Shown here: positions 56,547 through 64,000 of the stretch, in pieces
Layout of the letters: every line of letters begins with the position of its first letter
Position numbering within the stretch: position 1 is the first letter of the stretch
DNA from: Latrodectus hesperus
Taxonomy: Eukaryota > Arthropoda > Arachnida > Araneae > Theridiidae
NCBI GenBank assembly: GCA_037975125.1
Contig: CM075855.1
Coordinates: 108,580,118-108,644,117 of the forward strand
Reading direction: 5' to 3'
DNA length: 64,000 nucleotides
Translations under genes and position numbers: made by a program
Notes under the pieces: generated by a model
The model's database searches: none
What the model saw: only the letters and a program-made list of their open reading frames with translations
What the model was told of the DNA's origin: nothing

Positions 56547-57091
56547 ATTTGGCGATACATTTTGGCGATAAAATTTTATTTCTAAAAATCCTAGTAACCC
56601 TATCATTGTATAGATTTTGTGTAGTGGCCAATTTGTTATTCACATTTTGGTGCCTATCTTGATGTCAAAACAAAATCGCCAAAAAATCAAGAGGTACCCG
56701 ATAGTAAACTTTTTACCGACTATATTTATAAAATATTTACTAAATACTTTGTATAGTTATTTATCCTCAATATTTTGTATCAAGTATATTAAATGATATA
56801 TTTACTAAGAATATATAAAATAAAATATGAAAATATTTTGCCCAAAAAGTTTATGTTTATGAATTTGGACTTTTTTTAAAAATAATTCCGTTGCATGCTC
56901 AATATTCTGACATAACTATTCAATATGTTAAATAAAATTATTCATAAAATTTTACAATCGGGTTCCACTCGATTTTTTTGACGCCAAGCTCTGACGACAC
57001 GGCCACTGCCGCTATACAAAAGTTAATTTAAGCATTTAAGAGTTACCAGAAACTAAATTTTATTGCCAAAATATATCGCCAAATATTTTAT
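56547..57091. repeat. Inverted repeat, foldback-like element
   Basis: The left arm (56547-56702) and right arm (56957-57091) are imperfect reverse complements. ttggcgatacattttggc matches the complement of gccaaaatatatcgccaa, gtagtggcc matches ggccactgc, and ggtacccgat matches atcgggttcc. About 250 bp of spacer. Arm ends and target duplication are not clear. The inner gccaaaaaatc resembles the MITE family's ttttttggcg. Confidence 0.7.
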
Positions 57092-57104
57092 CAAAGCACA
57101 CACA

Positions 57105-58005
57105 CAAGGGGTTTCCAATTTTACACTGAACTTTATTATCAAGTGGATAAATATCAAAACTCATTTCTGAAACTTTGAAAGTGATTTTTTTTAAATAAAA
57201 CTTATATGTATGTACTCACATACAATGTTATTCGATGAATAATCAGTAAATTATCACTCTTGAAAAGTTTTAAAAGGAAAATTTTCTTAAGTGTTTAGGT
57301 CTTTAGTTATCTTTTTAATCTCATAACGGAATAAATCCCTAAAAATTGCATTTAATTATATTTTATAAAAAAAACACTTATTCTTATAATTTTGATTATT
57401 TCTTTTAAATATTGCATTTGAAAACACCAACAGTGGCATTCAGTGCCAATTTTTAAAGTTGATTTATTTTTATATGAACTGAAAATCATATACTTCATAC
57501 TGATTTAGTAGATATTAGATAAGAGTTAAGTAAATGAAACTTCAGTTTGTGATTATATCGTTAAAATGATAATGTTTTTAGACATTTATTTAATCGTTTT
57601 GTTAATCAATGCACCTTTATTGTTTTCAATTAATATATTTTGCTTAATGTTTTATTCATGAAAAATATTAAAAAATCATTTAAAATAAAAATTTGGAATT
57701 TTGAGTAAAAATAAATATTTTATTAAATTTTAATTTCATTTTAATAATACTAGATTAAAAATATATGTAACATATAGAAAGTATAGGGACTCAAAAATGT
57801 TATATCATAAACGAAATTGTACATGAGAAATATAAATTTGAATTTGTAAATGAAAATCAAATTTATTTCATCGATTTTATAAAAATAAATTATAAGTATT
57901 TATAGTGTGTAATTATAATCACTTAGAAACTTTTTTTGATATATCATATAAATTCTTTGCCCTTCTAAAAAATATTTTGCTAGTAGTTTTGATTAAACGC
58001 TTTTA
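57105..58005. other. AT-rich intronic sequence
   Basis: Nothing recognised. Confidence 0.5.
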
Positions 58006-58143
58006 TAAACTGCTGGCCACTCATATTGCAACACCAAGAAAAATAAGAGATATCGTAACAAATTATATTTTGTAGATAACATGTTGACCAAGTATCAAAT
58101 GATTAAATTTATAGACTTCTGTGAAATGTGGTTCCTACCAAAA

Positions 58144-59170
58144 TCAGTAGCCAGAGAAGCCGCCATTGTTGGAGATCTCCGCTGCAACACGCCTCAGCAT
58201 TAATTCTTCAGTGATGATTGAGTCTTTGGAAGAGTTATTGGGATACAGCAGGCCAAGCATATTCCACACGATGCCAAATTTGATCTTTTGTGGCAGCTGG
58301 GGAAGTAATCTGGGTCAGTCGTTGAGGAAACATGAACCACATGTTTTCTATCAGGAGAGCGAGCCGGCCAGGGAAGCAATTCAATCTGGCGATTGACGAA
58401 GAACCCTTGGACAATACGCAACACGTGTGCCTTATCCTTTTTAAATATGGCTGTGGGAAAGCCCTTAAGGTAAGGAAAGACAACTGGCTCCAACACCTTG
58501 GAGATGTAGCGTTGGCTATTGAAAGTACCAGCAATACGCACTAGAGGAGTGCGAAAGTAATACCAGTGCCGCTCTATACTATAATACCCATTCCAGGACT
58601 AGTGAGGGGTACATAACGCAGCTGTTCAGTATAATCTCGCCACGGTGTCTCCAGACTCGAATGCGAACATCGTGATGTTGCAGACGGAAGCGTGACTCGT
58701 CAGTAAAGACAATGTCATTCCATTCTGCCGTCCACATCCTTCCTTCATTGCACCATTGGTGGCGGATATATCTGAGGTTCTGCGTCCAGGGTAGACGAAG
58801 CAATGGAAGTCTTGAAGACAGACCACCCTGCTGTAAACGGCATCGAATGGTGCTCGTAGGCACTGGATGATGTGTTGCATACTGAATGTGCTGTGGTTCA
58901 TGATGTGATTGAGCGATCCTGACACCGCTATGAGCCCAATTTGCCTGTCATCTCATAAAGTAAACACTTAGGTAGATACGATCGAACACGTCAGTCCGTT
59001 CCAACCTTCTGCATCCAATGATCACATATCCGCATTACAATTGTTTGGTTTCGTCCAAAACGACTACCCATTTCCCTGAAGGATATTCCATAATCACGGT
59101 AGGCCACTATCCTTCCTCTGTCAAACGAGGACACATGATCAAAAAATGATCTCTGTTTTCTACGAGGCAT
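58144..59170 (-). pseudogene. Tc1-type transposase pseudogene
   Basis: Starts MPRRKQRSFFDHVSSFDRGR, followed by the helix-turn-helix region (AYRDYGISFREMGSRFGRNQ). The middle reads STIRCRLQQGGLSSRLP and EWNDIVFTDESRFRLQHHD (first catalytic Asp kept). The end reads LLPWPARSPD and then, after a frameshift, IENMWFMFPQRLTQI, closing at NNGGFSGY plus stop. About eight bases are lost just after SPD, where the family continues LSPIE, destroying the last catalytic block. Other shifts and stops occur. Length otherwise normal for the family. Confidence 0.9.
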
Positions 59171-59181
59171 AATTGATCATT

Positions 59182-59438
59182 GTCACAAGTGCCGTATAAT
59201 CCATGATTCCAAATTCTGAAATTGGTGATATTTTGGCGTATTTTCTTATGTATCTGTCAACCTCGTTTTCATTAAGTCATACATATGGAGACTAACAAGT
59301 GTTATGCAGGAAATTGCATTTCGGTTACGCTAGTATTTACGTCATCGCGCATCTCACGATATATTCTATCTTGGCAATATTTCTTCATCACCAAAAAAAT
59401 TTAGAATTAGAAATCATGGATTATACGTCACCTGTGCC
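59182..59438 (+). mobile_element. MITE copy 4, nested in the Tc1 element
   Basis: Flanked by tgatcatt (59174-59181) and tgatcata (59439-59446), 7 of 8 identical. It sits 11 bp upstream of the Tc1 transposase start codon, in that element's 5' leader, so it inserted after the Tc1 copy arrived or travelled with it. Ends match the family: tcacaagtgccgtataatcc and acgtcacctgtgcc. Confidence 0.92.
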
Positions 59439-59671
59439 TGATCATATTTGCTTATAAAAACCACAAGAAAAACATAATTGTCAAATTTGAAATCGTTGAA
59501 ATCTCCAAGCCTTAATTTGCGCTTTGAAGTGGCGCCACAAACGCGCGTGATATGCGTCTGCGCTGAAATTCTAATCATTTGCATACCTCACCTCCGCTAA
59601 TGCATGTTGTAAATTTCATGTTATTTGCATACTTCCTTCAGGGTGCTGCATTTACGGTGGCCAGCAGTGTA

Positions 59672-60271
59672 TGTCAAGGAACATAAAAATGGATATTTTT
59701 GGGTTCACAAGAATTTTTATTTTACTTATACAACTAAAATACAACTAAGAAATGTCTATATTTAATGTTATTATACTTCATACTTAAACTTAAATTTTTC
59801 TTATACAAATGATATTACATTAAAGATTAAAACAGAAAAAGTGCTTGAATAAAAGTGTTTGGGTCATGAAATGTGAACATAACTTTTGACTACTTTTTAC
59901 AAGTTTATCTGAAGCATATTTCGAGATTATTTAATAAATCTGATTCCAAAATCAAAAAGTTTTATACTTTGAAATTATTTAAGCTATATTTGTTAAGTAA
60001 ATATTTTTACTTTAAATTAAAACTTTTCAAATTAAAACAAGTGCCCAAAACATGAAAATGTTTTTTTAACGAATTTTGTTGAGTGAAAAGAATGTTTATA
60101 GAATTTTCAAAAGTATCATTTTTTTTATTCTCACAATACGAATTTCACGCTATCAGTTTCTATATAAATTCCTTCTGCGCATTCTGTAAATACTAGTTTT
60201 TTTGTATAACTACATAATTTATTTACCCTAATTAGTTTTTCTTAATTCAATTATTCGAAATATTAATAACA
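59672..60271. other. AT-rich intronic sequence
   Basis: Nothing recognised. Confidence 0.5.
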
Positions 60272-60279
60272 TTATATTT

Positions 60280-60537
60280 GGCATAGATGCCGTGCAATCC
60301 AGGATGCCAAATTCTGAATTTGGTGATTTTTTGGCGGATTTTTTTTATGTATCTAGCAATATATGGTTTTCATAACGTCAAATATATGGAGATCTATTAG
60401 AATTATGCAAACAATTCTATTTTGAAAACCCTAATATTTACGTCATCACGCACGTCACAATACGTCATTTTGGCTATATTTCTTCATCGCCAAAGTAATC
60501 CAAAATATGGCATCGTGGATTATACGGCATCTGTGCC
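60280..60537 (+). mobile_element. MITE, 250-bp family, copy 2
   Basis: ggcatagatgccgtgcaatc to tatacggcatctgtgcc. Internal block tttacgtcatcacgcacgtc has ACGTCA-type repeats. Flanking 8-mers match poorly (4 of 8). Confidence 0.9.
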
Positions 60538-60758
60538 CTATTAATTTGTACTTAATACATTTAAATTTGTACTTATTGATTGTACCAACAAGCATTGTTC
60601 CAATTGAATCGGTATAAGTTAACTTGAATAACTAAACTTGAACATCGAAAATATGAAATTAATTGATTCACTATAGTACAATCAATAGAGAAATTATTGA
60701 AAATAATGTTCTGTACTCTTAAAATATTTAAAAATCATTTAGGAAAAATATTATTTTT

Positions 60759-61014
60759 TGCACAGAAGCTGTATAATCCAGGATGCAAAATTCTAGGTTT
60801 GGTGATTTTTTGGCGGATTTTCTGACGTATCTGGCAAACTGGTTTTTATTACGTTATAGATATGGAAACCAATCAAAGTTATGGAAAAAATTCTAGTTCA
60901 GCAACCCAAGTATTTACGTCCTCGAGCACGTCACAATACGTCATTTTGGCAACATTTCGCCATCACCAAAAGAAATTCAGAATTTGGAATCCTGGAATAT
61001 ACGGCATATGTGCC
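60759..61014 (+). mobile_element. MITE, 250-bp family, copy 3, perfect 8-bp duplication
   Basis: Flanked by ttattttt at 60751-60758 and 61015-61022. The terminal inverted repeats extend about 55 bp (gtataatccaggatgcaaaa against the complement of ggaatcctggaatatac). It lies 64 bp before the exon 4 acceptor. Confidence 0.92.
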
Positions 61015-61078
61015 TTATTTTTATCTAATGTAAAATTTTATCATGAAAAATTAAGTAAAGTTAAATAAATTATTTCAG

Positions 61079-61160
61079 GTTTATGGGTCCCCAAGCACTC
61101 CCGTGTTGGAAAATCCTGAATATCAAACAAGATGGTATTTTAAATTCTTTTTAGGAAAGC
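61079..61160 (+). CDS. GARNL3: Proposed exon 4 of GARNL3-like gene: start of Rap/Ran-GAP conserved region
   Basis: The acceptor is tatttcag and the donor is a consensus gtaagt after AAGC. The 82 bp encode 27 codons plus one base: VYGSPSTPVLE then NPEYQTRWYFKFFLGK. The ENPEY/FQTRWYFKYFLGK string is what I recall for GARNL3 (GTPase-activating Rap/Ran-GAP domain-like 3); RapGAP1 has a looser counterpart ending HFLGK. In the family a Leu-His pair follows, and the leftover C fits a Leu codon. The protein is expected to combine a Rap-GAP domain, stimulating GTP hydrolysis by Rap-type small GTPases, with a citron-homology domain; both would lie downstream outside the window. Assignment is recall-based; a related Rap-GAP paralogue is the alternative. 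Confidence 0.7.
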
Positions 61161-61164
61161 GTAA

Positions 61165-61940
61165 GTTGAATAATTATTTATTCAAAAATTCATATATATT
61201 CTATTTTGTAAATTTGAATCCTTAAAGAATTTGAAAATGGTGAAAGTCTGTTTCATTGTCGCTTTTTTATTTACTTAGTTTTGTCAAATGAATAATTCAA
61301 ATGTCAAAATGAATAACATAATTTAATTTAAAATGTATATTTTATATATTGCTTTGAAAAGCACATATTAGTCAAAAAATGCTTTTGGGCTATACTAGAT
61401 ATGTGAATAATTTAAATTATCAGTAAATTCAAGAATTATATTTATTTTATGGAATTTTTTTCTGAATAATTTCACTGAATAATTTTGCCTATTGCAGATA
61501 CAATTACGTATCTAATAAAAACAAAAGCTAACCTATTTAGAATGTATTATATCAGGAAAATACTTAAAATGGATATTCTCTGTACAATTTTATATAAGTA
61601 TTTGAAAATTTTTGTATCTGAAGATAATTATAGTAAAGTTTGATCACATAGTCATTTCTAATTATTTGTCCCTAAAAACGTGGATTTTAATGTTTTTTTT
61701 ATCTAAAGATGTTTTAAACTACATTTGTGTAATAATTTATCTTGAAGTATCAAATAATTAACTTTAAGCTTTTATCTTTTTGTAATGTTTTATAGTTGCT
61801 TGATAATTACACACTCACCTATAAAAATAACATAAAAATTATTAGTTAAATTAAATTTAGGATGAATATTTGCAATAAGAAAACTTCTTCTAATGGTGTA
61901 AAGAAATAAACTTCAAATATTTTAAAGCCACTTTATCTGA
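61165..61940. other. AT-rich, start of intron 4
   Basis: Nothing recognised; the next coding exon is not in the window as far as I can see. Confidence 0.5.
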
Positions 61941-61952
61941 AAATAAATAATT

Positions 61953-62209
61953 GTTGTGTTGTTGTCTTGTGCCAGCTTTGTGGGGTGCGCTGCTCCACTT
62001 TTCAAACTGAACCATATTTTGGTGTGGAGTCCAACTTCCTCAATGCACATAGGTACCCATTTATAGGGTAGGCAACCATTCACAACCCATTCATACAACG
62101 GTAGGATGAACAGAGAGGGAAAGTACATCCCTGCTCAAACTTGGATTCGAACCCAGGACCTCCTTATCCGCAGCCAAGTACTCTGACCACTAGACAGGGT
62201 GGATACCTT
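61953..62209 (-). mobile_element. SINE family B with 12-bp target-site duplication
   Basis: Flanked by aaataaataatt at 61941-61952 and 62210-62221. Minus-strand B-box GGTTCGAATCC intact; tail (AAC)n beyond the GGCACAAGAC end. Confidence 0.92.
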
Positions 62210-62237
62210 AAATAAATAATTATTTTTTTCAAATACC

Positions 62238-62453
62238 CGACTACCCTTAGGCCTTTTTGCCCTATTCAGCTCTATAATAGGTGAAGTGATGGCATTTCAT
62301 ATAATGGGTCACCCAGTGGATGTGCCATCCTCAATCCAAAAGTGAAGTGATAAAGAAAGACAAACACAATGAGTCCATGCCCGAACCAGGATTCGAACCC
62401 GGGATCTATTGCTTCGAAGTTAGGGACGCTAACCTCTCCTCTATCAGTCGACA
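62238..62453 (-). mobile_element. tRNA-derived SINE, family E
   Basis: The minus-strand head GATAGAGGAGAGGTTAGCGT and CGGGTTCGAATCCTGG (perfect B-box) are followed by a body different from family B, ending near AGGCCTAAGGGTAGTCGG. Only one copy in the window; the boundaries are approximate. Confidence 0.7.
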
Positions 62454-63468
62454 ATAAAAATTATTGATTGCAACACTTTTTGTTAATAATAATGATGAGT
62501 GAAATTAAGGATACTAAAAAAAAAACATTTTATGAACTAAATAGAACTTTATTGAAAGCAAATACATCTTATTTTAAAGTAACTTTATCAGTCTAAACTT
62601 TAATAAATATGACATACTTGAATGTTAAATATTAAAAGCAATGTTCGTTAGCATTATTTTAATGTTACTTTTCCCCCATTTGTTTCATTTAATGTGACAC
62701 GATTATTTTTTTTACAGTATCAGAAAATTTACAATCGATTTCAGTATTATTTTGATAGCTAGATTCTTCAAAAATGGCGTTAATGTAATTTTGCCTGAAA
62801 TTCTATATCATTTAAATGCACTTAAATATGATTGATCCTTTGATGAGATATAAATTTTATCTTCAAATAATTAATGCGTTTTTAATGAAATGTTTCAAAG
62901 TTATTATTTACAGAGAACGAAGGAAAACATATTAAATATTTTAAAAATAAGTTAACTGTAACATTTTATATATAATAAAAGGAATATTTCAAAGAACAAA
63001 TGCAAAATAACTGGATTAGTTATATATGGTTATGTCAAATATATTTTTTTATATATCTGGCAGGGTTATAATTTATTCTCGTCAAAAAAATTTACCCGTA
63101 CCTCGTTTTATCTCAGTGGAGTAAATGAAATTTCAACATTAATCCATAAAAAATTAATAATTTAAAATGAAATTTTCACTTTAATTTATTATAATTATAA
63201 TAGATAATTTATTATAATTATTTGCTAAATAAATTGTTGGAAGATGCTTTCCAAATTCCTTACAATAAATTTTATACTCACTGAAATAAGCTATGTAAAC
63301 TGATATTTAAATAGTTTAATTGTTATTTCAACCTCACAAAATTATTCAAAATTATATGAAAGTCCATAAAACTACCTTTAATTTATTTAAGTATGTATGC
63401 ATTTGTTTGTGTTTAAATAACTAGCAAATATGCTTAAAATAAAAAGATTTTATAAACAGTTTCTCTTG

Positions 63469-63471
<3 letters not shown>
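62454..63471. other. AT-rich intronic sequence
   Basis: Nothing recognised. Confidence 0.5.

Positions 63472-63562
<91 letters not shown>
63472..63562. repeat. (TA)n microsatellite, one interruption
   Basis: About 90 bp of TA with an AATA step near 63540. Confidence 0.97.

Positions 63563-64000
<438 letters not shown>

Larger units (their letters stand above)
58008..59669 (-). mobile_element. Tc1-family transposon, complete in outline (1662 bp)
   Basis: Ends aactgctggccactcatatt at the left and, on the other strand, CACTGCTGGCCACCGTAAAT at the right, giving imperfect inverted repeats of about 28 bp. TA flanks both ends (58006-58007, 59670-59671). The transposase lies on the minus strand. 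A 257-bp MITE sits inside it, so the element without that is about 1.4 kb. Confidence 0.9.
56299..61078 (+). other. Proposed intron 3 (about 4.8 kb)
   Basis: Contains the foldback-like inverted repeat, the complete Tc1 element with its nested MITE, and two further MITEs. The second MITE ends only 64 bp before the exon 4 acceptor. Confidence 0.58.

Noticed and set aside
58166..58544. Plus-strand proteins of 70-76 residues
   Set aside because: Antisense of the Tc1 transposase.

Overview
This is 64 kb of very AT-rich arthropod nuclear DNA, read mostly as the introns of one gene packed with mobile elements. The LINE RNase H fragments, tRNA-headed SINEs and ISXO2-type (Merlin-like) transposase resemble families I associate with spider genomes, particularly orb-weavers. 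That attribution rests on recall and is an inference; no host marker gene fixes the species. No bacterial-type operon, CRISPR array, rRNA gene or complete tRNA gene was seen.

Host gene. Four short, relatively GC-rich plus-strand segments (12266-12513, 39387-39456, 56215-56298, 61079-61160) have usable splice signals, and their reading phases join without conflict (2, 0, 0, then phase 1 out of the window). The last one encodes a stretch ending in RWYFKFFLGK, which I recognise as the start of the GARNL3-type Rap/Ran-GAP family. The window therefore appears to hold the 5' coding part of a GARNL3-like gene with introns of about 27, 17 and 5 kb. A CpG-richer block at 11.36-11.87 kb just upstream could be its promoter or 5' UTR. 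Next to exon 2 a decayed partial duplicate of that exon and its donor survives at 40838-40870, separated from the parent by a later Merlin-like insertion.

Mobile elements by region. 1.8-9.6 kb: tRNA-SINEs, a 1.15-kb tandem array and a LINE RNase H remnant. 17.9-20.1 kb: a 5'-truncated LINE with perfect target-site duplication (TSD), a 250-bp MITE and a 280-bp hairpin with a third copy. 22.5-25.3 kb: a dead mariner and three SINEs, one with a novel head. 26.4-28.0 kb: two tandem arrays. 37.2-41.9 kb: tandem repeat, LINE RNase H fragment, a SINE with 15-bp TSD, a Merlin-like transposon with exact ends and a second SINE copy. 44.8-49.9 kb: a homogenised satellite-like array, long hairpins, a SINE and a 268-bp duplication. 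50.35-51.25 kb: a recent internally deleted mariner with perfect 31-bp terminal inverted repeats (TIRs). 54.1-62.5 kb: SINEs, a foldback-like element, a Tc1 element carrying a nested MITE and two more MITE copies. Twelve long (TA)n tracts and one (CA)n tract punctuate the window.

Nothing here looks like a new multi-gene system. The best leads are the exon duplication beside the Merlin insertion, the 8-bp-TSD MITE family with its nested copy, the modular SINE heads, and hairpins that each carry an extra direct copy of one arm.
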